In this document: positions 48,401-55,084 of the stretch, in pieces | Layout: every line of letters starts with the position of its first letter | How positions within the stretch are numbered: position 1 is the stretch's first letter | Assembly: GCA_029204225.1 (NCBI GenBank) | Contig: CM055095.1 | Coordinates: 21,351,995-21,415,994 of the forward strand | Length of the DNA stretch: 64,000 bases | DNA from: Diphasiastrum complanatum | Taxonomy: Eukaryota; Streptophyta; Lycopodiopsida; Lycopodiales; Lycopodiaceae | Reading direction: 5' to 3' | The notes under the pieces: generated by a model | Databases searched by the model: none | What the model was told of the DNA's origin: nothing | The model's input: the letters and a program-made list of their open reading frames with translations, nothing else | Made by a program: the position numbers and the translations under genes

Positions 48401-48937
48401 CTTGCCACATCCTGTAGGTCCAAAGACTGCGGCAAACTGCTTCTCACACGGCCATAAGGATGCCAACATCTCGCTGAGTCTCCGGTACGTCAGTTGTACA
48501 ACCTCAAGATTGGGAGCAGAAAAGGAAGGAGTGGGACTATTAGGAACTTCCTTCATCTCGTCTTCATAATAGTTTCCCAAGATTGTTATCATATCTTGCA
48601 ATATGGCCACTGCCTCGTCTGTGTACTTTAAAAGATTAACACCTCTGATAGTCATGGAGCCACGCAGCTTTACGTATATCCCTAGATAGTTGCCTGAAAA
48701 CCAAAACACAAAGATATGCTCGTGTTACAAAACAAAACAAGAAATAACGAACAAACAAACAAAGTTTCTGAGAAACGTGACATTGGAAATTCCATTGAAA
48801 ACAAGACAATAGTAAGAAAGAATTGCAACATCGTCATATTTTTTCCTCTAGCAAGTAATACGAGGAACTCCACAGAAATATGAAAGAATAAAAACTTCAG
48901 CGCAAAAAGGCTCACGATAGCACCACTGTGATGCCAT
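18771..48937 (-). CDS. Dynamin-type large GTPase, SLIP-GC-like; six exons joined over 30 kb
   Basis: Joining 48937-48916, 48693-48389, 41625-40928, 39090-38262, 38088-37669 and 19694-18771 gives 3198 nt, one open frame of 1065 residues plus stop. Every junction is GT-AG and in phase. Residues 99-107 are the P-loop GPTGCGKST, completed by LLNVLLA across intron 2. Candidate switch I is TTKVT at 238-242. G3 is DVPGTND at 387-393, and a possible G4 is AEKD at 454-457. A Ser/Asp-rich insert lies around 155-195. The rest is helical and charged. The likely role is GTP hydrolysis by a large dynamin-related protein. Nuclear location and the SLIP-GC name are inference from overall style, not from a search. 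Introns 2 and 5 are full of transposons, yet no exon carries a stop. Start: the ATG at 48937 sits in a GCCATGG context and opens the only frame that joins to exon 2. Confidence 0.8.
20541..21590 (+). pseudogene. Ty1/copia fragment: integrase C-terminus to start of reverse transcriptase
   Basis: Frame 20561-20899 reads through typical copia text ([44 protein letters not shown]). After frameshifts, 21276-21590 carries the reverse transcriptase start ([35 protein letters not shown]). In the block usually written with an Asp before VKTAFLNG there is Tyr ([10 protein letters not shown]), so a catalytic residue is lost. The fragment stops at 21590, where hAT-related sequence begins. It lies inside GTPase intron 5 in the opposite orientation to the gene. 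The copia 3' end at 32282-33274 may be its other part. Confidence 0.8.
21600..22272 (+). mobile_element. Upstream region of the hAT element
   Basis: A C run, then GAGAGAGGG-rich DNA, leads into the first hAT frame. No terminal inverted repeat could be assigned with confidence. Confidence 0.35.
22273..23022 (+). pseudogene. hAT transposase, proline-rich N-terminal frame
   Basis: The frame holds 249 codons. Most are proline-rich low complexity ([13 protein letters not shown] and similar), with an acidic patch ([11 protein letters not shown]). No BED zinc finger is recognised. It overlaps the next frame, and the text before MANMIYELN stays open in that frame. A one-base indel between about 22950 and 22990 therefore probably separates two parts of one protein. 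Confidence 0.6.
23010..23507 (+). pseudogene. hAT transposase, DUF659-type core (part 1)
   Basis: It contains the family's typical blocks: [62 protein letters not shown] and FWTPC-like VWTPCACT. The frame ends in a TAG at 23505. The expected continuation ([12 protein letters not shown]) is one base out of frame, so a single inserted base breaks the gene here. DUF659 proteins are plant hAT-superfamily transposases. Confidence 0.85.
23479..23893 (+). pseudogene. hAT transposase core (part 2), cut by a gypsy insertion
   Basis: It continues the transposase ([56 protein letters not shown]). At 23893 the LTR of the chromovirus begins. The transposase text resumes at 29907 ([15 protein letters not shown]-type block). 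Confidence 0.85.
23894..24251 (-). repeat. Chromovirus 3' LTR
   Basis: Begins TGTAATAG and ends TTAACA on the plus strand; 358 bp; next to the polypurine tract. Confidence 0.92.
24252..24266 (-). promoter_or_regulatory. Chromovirus polypurine tract
   Basis: On the minus strand it reads TTAAGGGGGAGGGAG, directly before the 3' LTR. Confidence 0.85.
24263..24643 (-). pseudogene. Chromovirus integrase tail with GPY/F motif and chromodomain
   Basis: This 126-codon frame starts [12 protein letters not shown] (GPY/F-type motif), continues with [13 protein letters not shown] and ends in a chromodomain. The chromodomain shows [19 protein letters not shown], with the aromatic and W positions of the fold in place. 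The chromodomain would target integration to particular chromatin. It is separated from the main integrase frame (24757-25416) by a stop and frame change. Confidence 0.85.
24757..25416 (-). pseudogene. Chromovirus integrase core
   Basis: The catalytic triad is complete: the Asp of [12 protein letters not shown], the Asp of [10 protein letters not shown] and the Glu of DGQTERVNQ, with family-typical spacing. The upstream zinc-binding part is in another frame (25445-25873). A plus-strand DNA scrap at 50335-50440 matches the end of this region. Confidence 0.88.
25445..25873 (-). pseudogene. Chromovirus RNase H stub fused to integrase N-terminus
   Basis: The frame starts with the RNase H opening ([16 protein letters not shown]), then runs through a Ser/Asp/Glu-rich linker ([16 protein letters not shown]). 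It enters the integrase zinc region ([18 protein letters not shown]) without a stop. Most of RNase H, including its later catalytic acidic residues, is missing. The join is in frame, so it arose by deletion or replacement and not by simple decay. Confidence 0.7.
26012..26792 (-). pseudogene. Chromovirus reverse transcriptase
   Basis: Two frames cover it. 26792-26361 holds [52 protein letters not shown] and [16 protein letters not shown]. 26332-26012 holds [17 protein letters not shown] and the catalytic FLDD ([11 protein letters not shown]). A small deletion near 26375-26390 shifts the frame between them. Confidence 0.9.
27206..27520 (-). pseudogene. Chromovirus protease
   Basis: The core reads [19 protein letters not shown], an aspartic protease site in which the usual Ser or Thr after the catalytic Asp is Asp. 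It overlaps the end of the gag frame in another phase, so a frame change separates gag and pol. Confidence 0.8.
27393..28649 (-). pseudogene. Chromovirus gag
   Basis: 28649-28377 encodes the acidic coiled N-terminus ([19 protein letters not shown]). After a break, 28175-27393 encodes the capsid ([41 protein letters not shown]) and one zinc knuckle [14 protein letters not shown], a correct CX2CX4HX4C. Stops between the two parts close the frame. Confidence 0.85.
29535..29547 (-). promoter_or_regulatory. Chromovirus primer-binding site (initiator-Met tRNA type)
   Basis: The minus strand reads TGGTATCAGAGCC, one base after the 5' LTR. It is the standard plant initiator-Met primer site. Confidence 0.93.
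29549..29906 (-). repeat. Chromovirus 5' LTR
   Basis: 358 bp, same ends as the 3' LTR except for changes near its right end (CTCGTAACA against TTCTTAACA). Confidence 0.92.
29907..30512 (+). pseudogene. hAT transposase continued (after the insertion), with an intron
   Basis: The transposase text resumes with a [15 protein letters not shown]-type block. A likely intron runs from GTATGG after 29990 to the CAG before 30120. Frame 30111-30578 then reads [39 protein letters not shown] and [23 protein letters not shown], the classic hAT C-terminal half. A further intron starts with GTATTT at about 30462. Confidence 0.82.
30178..30847 (+). repeat. 335-bp tandem duplication within the hAT gene
   Basis: 30178-30512 and 30513-30847 are near-identical direct repeats. 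Each spans most of one hAT exon and the first ~50 bases of the following intron. The second copy keeps an open frame (30509-30874) with a few substitutions. Confidence 0.92.
30894..31310 (+). pseudogene. hAT transposase C-terminal dimerisation region and acidic tail
   Basis: After an acceptor TCAATAG the frame reads [20 protein letters not shown] and [15 protein letters not shown], the hAT dimerisation signature. A stop follows near 31051. In the same frame, 31083-31310 encodes a tail ending in a run of Asp and Glu (about 31254-31291). Confidence 0.8.
31311..31866 (+). pseudogene. Possible tail of the hAT transposase, frameshifted
   Basis: 31311-31730 is acidic and low in recognisable motifs. 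From about 31622 a different frame ([19 protein letters not shown], then a His/Thr/Pro-rich tail) stays open to a TAG at 31864. The acidic style matches the preceding segment, so it may be the original C-terminus. No domain is recognised. Confidence 0.35.
31867..32281. other. Unassigned sequence between hAT and copia 3' end
   Basis: No known domain. It may include the right end of the hAT element, but no inverted repeat matching the left side was found. Confidence 0.35.
32282..32399 (+). pseudogene. Ty1/copia polyprotein end and polypurine tract
   Basis: The plus frame reads [20 protein letters not shown], the usual end of copia RNase H (an ADIFTKGL-type block). It is followed by AATTAAGGGGGGG and then TGTTGG. 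The order is RNase H end, polypurine tract, 3' LTR. The reverse transcriptase and most of RNase H are missing between here and 21590. Confidence 0.8.
32400..33274 (+). repeat. Ty1/copia 3' LTR (about 875 bp)
   Basis: It starts TGTTGGATTT after the polypurine tract and ends TTCCCAACA, a short terminal inverted repeat. No second copy is seen in the window. The next bases (GGATATCAGAAC) resemble a primer-binding site. Confidence 0.6.
33275..33880. other. GTPase intron 5 sequence, nothing recognised
   Basis: Short frames only on both strands; no domain recognised. Confidence 0.35.
33881..34545. repeat. Cluster of short palindromes
   Basis: It includes a hairpin at about 33921-33944 (CAACTACGAT, four-base loop, ATCATAGTTG). 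Another lies at about 34007-34023 (AACAGC and GCTGTT around AATTC). A perfect 22-bp palindrome spans 34514-34535, overlapping TTGCTGCAGCAA on its left. The block ATATCATAGTTGCA near 33936 reappears inverted near 34540, so the interval may be a decayed foldback element. Confidence 0.55.
34546..37668. other. GTPase intron 5 sequence, nothing firmly recognised
   Basis: No conserved domain is seen. The minus frame 36266-36550 (94 aa) begins with a signal-peptide-like stretch but has no other support. Confidence 0.35.
37669..38088 (-). CDS. GTPase gene exon 5
   Basis: Exactly 140 codons with phase-0 ends: acceptor GAGACAG at 38089, donor GTATCT at 37668. It encodes an acidic, helical segment ([16 protein letters not shown] and following). 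The 173-bp intron between exons 4 and 5 is the only short one besides intron 1. Confidence 0.75.
38262..39090 (-). CDS. GTPase gene exon 4 (G3/G4 region)
   Basis: The acceptor is TTTACAG at 39091 and the donor GTGTTT at 38261. It encodes residues 342-618, with the G3 motif DVPGTND and the hydrophobic strand [11 protein letters not shown]. The frame stays open from the acceptor to the donor. Confidence 0.8.
39383..39434. repeat. Compound microsatellite (TG)17(AG)9
   Basis: Two adjoining dinucleotide runs in GTPase intron 3. Confidence 0.96.
39740..40047 (+). pseudogene. Ty3/gypsy integrase C-terminal fragment in GTPase intron 3
   Basis: A 100-codon frame. It contains [36 protein letters not shown], the GPY/F-type block [15 protein letters not shown] and [16 protein letters not shown]. 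This is the region just before a chromodomain in gypsy elements. It is plus-strand, antisense to the gene, and differs clearly from the 23.9-29.9 kb element, so it is from another family. No LTR is attached. Confidence 0.75.
40928..41625 (-). CDS. GTPase gene exon 3
   Basis: The acceptor is TTTTGCAG at 41626 and the donor GTTAGT at 40927. It encodes residues 110-341, including a low-complexity Ser/Asp insert and the candidate switch I block [10 protein letters not shown]. The donor leaves two bases that combine with the first base of exon 4. Other GT sites nearby are out of phase. Confidence 0.75.
42949..44540 (-). pseudogene. LINE (non-LTR retrotransposon) reverse transcriptase remnant in GTPase intron 2
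   Basis: Minus-strand pieces in order are: 44538-44251 ([20 protein letters not shown]); about 44250-44090 ([17 protein letters not shown], a classic LINE entry block); 44087-43878 ([31 protein letters not shown]); about 43880-43700 ([20 protein letters not shown]); 43729-43502 ([14 protein letters not shown], the catalytic box); 43607-43131 ([19 protein letters not shown]). Frameshifts separate almost every piece. No endonuclease domain is seen, so the copy is 5'-truncated or decayed. It has the same orientation as the host gene. Confidence 0.88.
44802..47408. repeat. Satellite array, 362-bp unit, seven units plus a partial one
   Basis: The marker TCCGTTCCT (or close variants) starts at 44807, 45169, 45531, 45831, 46194, 46556, 46918 and 47276. 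Spacings are 362, 362, 300, 363, 362, 362 and 358. The 300-bp unit lacks about 62 bp between GGTCGAT and CGGACGG. The 358-bp unit lacks four bases near TTTTCCCC. Units contain an inverted block around ATCGAGCC/GGCTCGAT and are richer in G+C than the surroundings. The minus-strand frame 46107-45310 (265 aa) is a by-product of the repeat: it stays open through the 300-bp step, while the 362-bp period changes frame. Confidence 0.95.
47427..48068. mobile_element. Foldback element between direct repeats (copy 1)
   Basis: Two diverged direct repeats of about 115 bp (47427-47545 and 47957-48068; shared CTAGCTAAT, CCAAATGTTTGTG, CTAGTCT) bracket the unit. Inside, 47809-47941 folds back on itself. Its outer 32 bases pair with one mismatch (GGAAGGAGCCGGGCACAG against its complement), around a G+C-rich centre. 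The flanks TATTACGC-AATGG and CCATAATAC extend the inverted repeat. No ORF of substance. A related copy lies at 49897-50052. Confidence 0.75.
48389..48693 (-). CDS. GTPase gene exon 2 (P-loop)
   Basis: The acceptor is TTTTCAG at 48694. The exon encodes residues 8-109, ending in the Walker A motif [11 protein letters not shown], and uses the donor GTTCGT at 48388. Reading through the donor reaches a stop within six codons. Splicing to exon 3 restores the expected GKSTLLN block. Confidence 0.8.
48916..48937 (-). CDS. GTPase gene exon 1 (coding part)
   Basis: ATG in a GCCATGG context, seven codons (MASQWCY) plus one base, then a GTGAGC donor at 48915. It joins exon 2 in phase across a 222-bp intron. 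The 5' UTR lies upstream; its start was not determined. Confidence 0.6.
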
Positions 48938-48999
48938 GGCATTGCCCCTGTAGGAGCTTGAGGTGCAAGAATCCATTGCGCATAGTGCAAAATTGAAAA

Positions 49000-49790
49000 A
49001 GAAATCAGCGTGCAAGGAACAAATTCTAAGTGAAGTTGGCAGTCAAAAGGAGACGTTTAGGTTTCATAGGATGCAAGAGTTGAATTCACTTCACAAAGTA
49101 GCTGGAGCTGAGAAATAAAATGCAAAGTTAGTGAAAGAACACATTTCCCAGTATATTAGCATCAACGCGAGTTCGACAAACCATAGCAAGTAGTTTTGGT
49201 CACCACCCCCATTCCTCAAACTTACCAATATCATGCAAGCAGAAAGACGCTTCACAGCATACCATAAAATAGAGCAACCAGCAGCACCGCATGCGATAAA
49301 CCAAAATGAACGCATGCTATTCAAAAACACAACAGAAATGAGCAGCGCTCTCACTCAACTAAACACACAAATGCGTAAGTAAAGATAGAGTATGATGCAT
49401 ATAATTTGTGCATACAGCGTTGAAACTTGAGAGAAACAGTGACTTTAATGTGATGAAAGAAAAAAGAAAGTAAGAGCAAGCACGCACATACATACATACG
49501 AACACTTTTCTGCCTCCTTGCCTTTTGCTTTCCTTTGCTTTCCGCTCAATATGAAAGCAAACTCTTCTTATGTTCAAGAGTGTTATTTTTATCATTACTT
49601 TTATGTTTAAGTGAGTTTCGTATGAGAAGTCAGCAGCTCCATCAGAACGGAAATGTGCAATAGACAGGCTAGTTTTTTCGAGCCGCGGTGGGCGCGGGGG
49701 TGGACTCTCGAGAGACTCTCCGGAGTGTTGGGGGAGAAATTGGCTTCTTACACAACATTAATAACATAATTTGTGACTATTTTGCCTCGT
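49000..49790. other. Region upstream of the GTPase gene
   Basis: This should contain the promoter and 5' UTR of the minus-strand gene. No clear TATA box or other signal could be picked. A short GC-rich block (GAGCCGCGGTGGGCGCGGGG) lies near 49681. Confidence 0.3.
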
Positions 49791-50052
49791 TTTTGGTTTT
49801 TGATTAAAAAGCACAATATACATTTGTTTTTTCCGGTGTCAGGCAACCATGTGACAATTTCTCACTGGTGGAACAAAGTCGAACTGCTCATTACATTTCA
49901 ATATGTGAAAAATGTTAAAGTGCCCATTACGTAATGGAAGGCCCCGAGAATAGGCCATTCTATCTGGTTTGGCTTTTCAAACAAATTTAGGCTCGACCCC
50001 ATCGGGGCTCGCCTGGGCAAAATGGCCTTTGCCTGCACTTTCCATAATACTT
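49791..50052. mobile_element. Foldback element (copy 2, more diverged)
   Basis: It matches copy 1 in order: a CAATTTCTCACTGGT block, ACTGCTCATTA, ATTACGTAATGGAAGG, an AAATTTAGGCTCG centre and TTTCCATAATAC. The inverted arms (49936-50043) pair less well than in copy 1, as expected for an older copy. Confidence 0.65.
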
Positions 50053-50182
50053 TCACATAAGTTCGTGAAAGAAATTGATCTTCCATCCCAAGCCATAGAA
50101 AGAAGTTGATTGCTTAGATTAAGAGGTGGTTTCTTTTCTTCTTTTTTTGAAGGGTGGATGGTGCACATGGCTTTTCACAACA

Positions 50183-50183
50183 C

Positions 50184-50218
<35 letters not shown>
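50183..50218. repeat. C12 run followed by (TC)12
   Basis: A homopolymer and dinucleotide run with no interruption. Confidence 0.95.
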
Positions 50219-50334
50219 ATAATTTTATTTTTCTACTTACCCCAATTTAGCTCCCTTTAACTTGGCAATGCATTATCTATTTATAAACAATCTGAAAAAA
50301 AAAAAATTCGGCCATTATCGTTATGAAATTGCCA

Positions 50335-50440
50335 CAATTGTGGATTTGCATAATGCTTAGCTCGATCCTGGGCTTGCCTAAAGTTACGCTTAGCCTGTTC
50401 TACCATCTAGTTTAGGTCTTTTAAAAAGCTTTTTGCTACT
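50335..50440 (-). mobile_element. Scrap of the chromovirus integrase region
   Basis: This matches 24727-24836 of the chromovirus closely (GCATAATGC, GCTCGATC, CTACGCTTAGC-type blocks, TTTAGGTC, AAAAAG), same orientation. Only about 100 bp is present. Confidence 0.7.
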
Positions 50441-50599
50441 TCCACTTATTCCTGGAATCGTCGTCTAGCTCTAGTGACGATGACAACAATCACTCCATAT
50501 CCAAAACAAAACTGACATACGATGGGCCACACATAAATCAACTATCACGTCGTGAGCATATGGGATTGAGAGCCATGATGAAAATACATGAACAACAAC

Positions 50600-51145
50600 A
50601 TGCCAAAACAAATTAACCTCGGCCTACTACTACTACTTCTTCAGAATCAATATCAAGTGCCAAAAATGATTTATGCATTCAAGATGAAGTTGAAATCATG
50701 AACACCTTGATAAATAACGTCTATGAGCATCGTGACATGGAAGAACGCACTAAACGTGATAGTGAATCATTTTTTAGTGCCGAGGAGAAAAATCTGAGAG
50801 AAGAAACAAACACACCATTATATTCTGGAGCAAAGACATCTCGTTTGGCCGTTTTGTTGCTTATATTGCACCTCCAAGCAAAATATAAATGGAGTGATAC
50901 AAGTGTTACATCCTTATTTGGGTAAATAAGATTGAAATTTTTGTTAAAGATTTTAGTAGACGTGTTGTTCAAGTCAAAAAATATAGTGGGCTAGATGATT
51001 TTATTTTATATTATAGAAATTCATTTGATTATGTATAGGTTATTGCACAAACTACTCCTAGAAGGAAATACTATGTTAGAGACAAGAGGTGAGGCACGAA
51101 AAATGTTGAGTGCAATGGGAATGGAGTATACATATGAAAATCTCT
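50600..51145 (+). pseudogene. CACTA (En/Spm) Tnp2 transposase remnant
   Basis: Frame 50698-50925 ends NTPLYSGAKTSRLAVLLLIL and then LQAKYKWSDTSVTSLF, the block that precedes the catalytic part of Tnp2 proteins. After stops, about 51089-51140 reads GEARKMLSAMGMEYTYEN, matching the Tnp2 segment before the conserved C-x-x-D-C region. No catalytic motifs remain. At about 51145 a different sequence begins. Confidence 0.65.
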
Positions 51146-51148
51146 AAC

Positions 51149-51652
51149 ATGCAAACCGTCATCGACAACCTCATGGCAGAACGAGACGAGGCCATAGCAA
51201 ATGCCCAGGCCGCACATTTTGCTATGAAGGAAAAACTGAAACTGGTCGATTTCAATGATTTCGCACCACCAACTATTCTTGAGAGAACCCAAATTCCAGT
51301 GGTGGTGTATCAACGGTTGGCCCAAAAGTTCAAAGCCACGACGAAGCAGCACACCAAACTCCAACAATCATACACTGCTTCTGTCGAGGCCCTTGACCAA
51401 CACATAGCCACCTTGGAAGAACAATTGAAGGCGGCCGCTCAGTCCACACCTTCTGTCCATGTAGAGCATGCTCACTTTCATGACTCTGGTCATCACTTTG
51501 ATGGTTCAGATGGTGGCGATGGGATAGTATTTCAACAACCGCCAACAAATAATCAAGGCTCCACATTTCAAGGGCAGTCTCAAGGACCACAAGCTCAACC
51601 ACCAACCAATCCTCAGGGCCCCGGTGGTACTTCCTCCCAACACCGAGCTTGA
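51149..51652 (+). CDS. Coiled-coil ORF with Gln/Pro-rich tail, unrecognised
   Basis: The frame listed from 51110 is best taken from the Met near 51149 (MQTVIDNLMAERDEAIANAQ), since the preceding bases belong to the CACTA remnant. About 110 residues are charged and heptad-like (VEALDQHIATLEEQLKAAAQ). A His/Gly/Gln/Pro-rich tail follows. No known domain is recognised. A similar style of sequence (coiled coil, Pro-rich) occurs at 57414-57859, beyond element E2, so both may be parts of one retroelement family. Confidence 0.35.
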   Translation: MQTVIDNLMAERDEAIANAQAAHFAMKEKLKLVDFNDFAPPTILERTQIPVVVYQRLAQKFKATTKQHTKLQQSYTASVEALDQHIATLEEQLKAAAQSTPSVHVEHAHFHDSGHHFDGSDGGDGIVFQQPPTNNQGSTFQGQSQGPQAQPPTNPQGPGGTSSQHRA

Positions 51653-52339
51653 GGATCTTGGATTTTGCAATTCTTTTGGTGTAGCTCTTTGCTTCTTCTT
51701 CCAGGTGTTGGAATTCAATTTCAAGTAGGTGGATTCTCAGATCCTTGGTGTACTTTCAGTCTAAAGATCATAATTGTGAATTTGTTCCATGAATTTTGAA
51801 GGAAATCATTGGATTTTTGATGAATTCAGTGAATTTTTCACCTAGAATTGATGGTTTTTGCAAGGAAATGATTATAGAATCTGGTGTGGTACGTTTTTCA
51901 GATTGTACTTGCTGTTTTGCAGTCATTAATTTCAGAATTTAATGATTGCATGTTGGTTGAAAAGTCAAAAGGTTGATTAGATAGTGGTTTTGGACCAAAA
52001 ATTGGGACTTTTGGATCATAAATGGGCTATGGAAACCATGTTTGACTTGAATCAGAACTTTTAGTGCCTGAATGCAATGTAATTACAGGGATTTGGATTT
52101 GAAGGCACGAATTTGTGGATTTCCCCCCATGAATTTGGGTCAAAATTGGTCAAAATTGGTCAAAAATCATGGTTTTTTGATGTTTTTTGGACTAATTTTG
52201 GGGTAGATCTCAAAATTCTCAGCCAAGAATTGGTATGGACGTTTTTAGAGATGTAATGAAGCTGTCCCTAAGCTTTCATGAAGTTTGGTAGGGATTAGAC
52301 ACCATTAGGGGGCTCAAAACATTCAAAAATAGTGTATTT
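51653..52339. other. Non-coding DNA before E2, possibly its LTR
   Basis: T-rich sequence with repeats such as GGTCAAAATT. No second copy is seen downstream, so an LTR cannot be proven. Confidence 0.3.
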
Positions 52340-53112
52340 TTTATGATTTTTGAGCATGAATACCTCTTAATTGGGGGTCTGAACCTGTTGCTTCTTGTTA
52401 CAATAACTTTTTATCCTCTGATAGGAAACTTTTGCCAAGTTTTAGGAAGCTTCGGTTTCATTCACAGATTCTTTAGATTGAACGACGAAGATTCATTTCC
52501 AGCAGATATGCAAAAACAACAAAAAAACCACAAAAAATCATCAAAACCCTAAAAAATACAAAAAAAACCTTCGTTCGATTTACTATGCATAGGTGTGATT
52601 CAGATCTATCTACTGCCAGGTCGACGAAGAATAATACCAAAAATAGAAGACCAAAGTAACTGTTTATCTAGTTGCTGGTAACCTTTTGTGGAAAATTCAC
52701 AACTTTCTGCAAAAATATCAGTTCTCTGAGAAGAACCTTCGCCTAAACCTTTGCCAGAGTTTGTGTCATTCTCACTTACTAATTTTGATAACCAGTGAGT
52801 TTGGTGAGGATTTTCCAAAAGATCAGTTCTCATATTGCCATATTTTTGCCAAAAAAATCTCCTTTTTGTAAAATTACCAGTATTACTCTTGATTCTTCAT
52901 CAGATCCTGTCGCCGAGTTTTTTGAGGATTCTAAATATAGTAAATTTCCTTTTGTGAGTTTGGCAAAGATTAGATGTATCAAGATCTTCCAAAAAGTCTA
53001 TTTTTACTCTCGCCAAGTTATAGAAACCCCATTTTTTTGTCAAAAAGAACTTTTCAATGATCACGAGAGTGGTCCTTTAGAGCAGTATGCTATCTATGTT
53101 GTCGCGCAATAA
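52340..53112 (+). mobile_element. 5' leader of Tat-like gypsy element E2
   Basis: Aligns by eye with the E1 leader at 11905-12526, including the ACCCTAAAAA block, the TTCGTTCGATT block and the CAGATCTATCTACTGCCAG block. It has fewer TTCGCC motifs than E1. Confidence 0.6.
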
Positions 53113-53484
53113 CAATCAGCTAAACAATGGACCAGAGCGCCACTTGGATGTTTTGCATGTGGGGAGAATCACAAAGTCGTTGAATGTCCAAACAAGGAGA
53201 AGTTTGTACCATTTTGTAGAGACTGTGGTTATGGACACTGTTATAAAGATTGTCCTACAAGACCCAAACTACCTCCGATTACTGCTCTAGTGAACTTGAT
53301 TACAATCAAGAAAAGGCCAATAGTTCAATCTGAACCAATTGCACCTTTAATGGTTGTTACTAGAGCTCAAAAACAGAAAGGCGTATTAGTTGATCCAATA
53401 CTTGCTGAATCTGCACCAACTACAGATATACCTACCGCATCAGGCGTGTATCCGAACCTTAAAGCAGAAAAGAATAGATACTAG
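53113..53484 (+). pseudogene. E2 gag zinc-knuckle region
   Basis: The frame opens after a TAA at 53110 and continues to 53484; its first Met is only at 53290. It carries two zinc knuckles, CFACGENHKVVEC and CRDCGYGHCYKDC. Each has three residues between the second Cys and the His, where the usual spacing is four. The capsid part upstream is not recognisable. This segment is missing from E1. Confidence 0.7.
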
Positions 53485-53487
53485 GAC

Positions 53488-54300
53488 ATGAGACAATGGA
53501 TTAAACAGTTGCAAGAAGAAGAAGTCCTGGAAGCTGCTAAAGCAGTAGTCAAAGTCCCTTCTCCATCTATGCCACAAGCAAATCCAAAAACAGATGTTAA
53601 TACACAGTTGCACCATCATGACAGAACCAAAAGCACCACAAACAGAAATAATCATGAATATGTTGTCTAGTAAGATGGATATTACACTGGGAGAATTTGC
53701 TGAGCTAGTGCCGAAAGCAAAAGAGATATTAACAGAAAGATTGACTCAGATGGAACCACCAGTTCATCAGAAGCCACTTTTTTGTGTCGAGTTTGAAGAA
53801 TCAAATGAAGTACTCAATGTGGGAGTAGCCTGGGAAAGTGAGCGGAAAAACATCACCCTGCCAATACATCATAGATAGTTTAGTAAAGAAGCAGCTGCGA
53901 TTGATGGAGGTTCAGGAGTTAATTTGATATCAACTAAGCTATGTGCAAAATGGGGGCTTACCAAGTTGAAGCTTGCCACTTTTGCCATTAAGCTAGCTGA
54001 TCAAAAAACAGTCTGTTCAATAGGATTAGTTGAAGACGTATCTGTCAGAATTGCTGGAGTTTAGTTTGTCATTACTTTTGTAGTAATGGACTTACCTGAC
54101 GCACCAAATGTATATCGAGTTTTATTGGGACGTCCATGGTTACGAGTTGCACAAGTAATACATAACTGGGGTACGGTAAAATTACTTTTGAGAATCGTGA
54201 GTGTGCCATGAAAGTAGATCCAATCACTTAAATTATCAAGCCAGTAGTCTAAAAAAGGGATGATGATTCATCAATAATAAATCATACCTACGATCGATAA
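53488..54300 (+). pseudogene. E2 gag C-terminus and aspartic protease
   Basis: 53488-53620 and 53594-53878 are two frames of one protein (shift near 53620), matching E1 12527-12930 closely. After a stop at 53876 the protease follows: AIDGGSGVNLISTKLCAKWG, then PNVYRVLLGRPWLRVAQV. Further stops and a frameshift follow near 54062 and 54175. Confidence 0.78.
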
Positions 54301-55084
54301 GTGAAGACTCTAGGAGTTCATCATGACTCTCAAACTGACATTGTCAATTGGAATCAAGCTCTTGCAACAGTGGATTGTACAACGGGCTATATGTGTCAAC
54401 GAGATAATCAATCCGAATTGAGCAAAATTTCCTTACTTGATCAAACTTTGGACACGCCGATTACTTTTCTATTGAATATAATGAATCTACCTTGGATATC
54501 AACTGAACCAATTCCAGATCCGCCGATTGAAGATGATTTAATGTATGTTAGTTATGCATTGACTTACGATGGAGAGGCCGAACTTACAGACGAACAGATT
54601 CTCAATCATATGGATCCTACAAGACATGGACCGCCAAAAGTAGTTATATTAAAGAAAGACAAGATGACAGGACCTATGACAAAGAAACAAGCTAAGCAAT
54701 ACTATAGTACGGTCCCGAACTGGGAAAAATTATCTCGGAAAGTTGATTCTAAGAATGTACCACCCTTATTGGATAAAGGAAAAAGGAAGGTCAAAGATGA
54801 CACTTCAAGTGAAATTTGTCATAGGAATTCATCGTCAAGGAAGTCATCACCGTAAAAAAAGAGCACATCTTCAAGAAGGTCATCACCTCCACGTCAAGAA
54901 AGCTAAACGGAGATCAAAGATCAACCCTTATGAGAAGGAACAATCAGACAAAGTCCAGCATGATATGCCAGGACATTTCAAATGCTATACTTTGGATGAC
55001 ATGGTGATTATGTTACCAAAAGCACATCATGAACTTGAAGAGAAAGAACCATAAACCAAAGGAGGTTTATGATGGACACAACAA
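54301..55084 (+). pseudogene. E2 region between protease and reverse transcriptase
   Basis: Frame 54301-54855 (184 codons) runs through SQTDIVNWNQALATVD, LPWISTEPIPDPP and a Lys-rich stretch. A shifted frame, 54743-55054, carries on with KAKRRSKINPYEKEQ. Most of this segment has been deleted from E1. It is an ordinary linker in plant Tat-like elements. Confidence 0.65.

Noticed and set aside
48682-48990. 102-aa minus frame as the GTPase N-terminus
   Set aside because: It reads through the probable intron 1 in the wrong phase. The neighbouring frame starting at 48937 joins exon 2 at a proper donor and acceptor.
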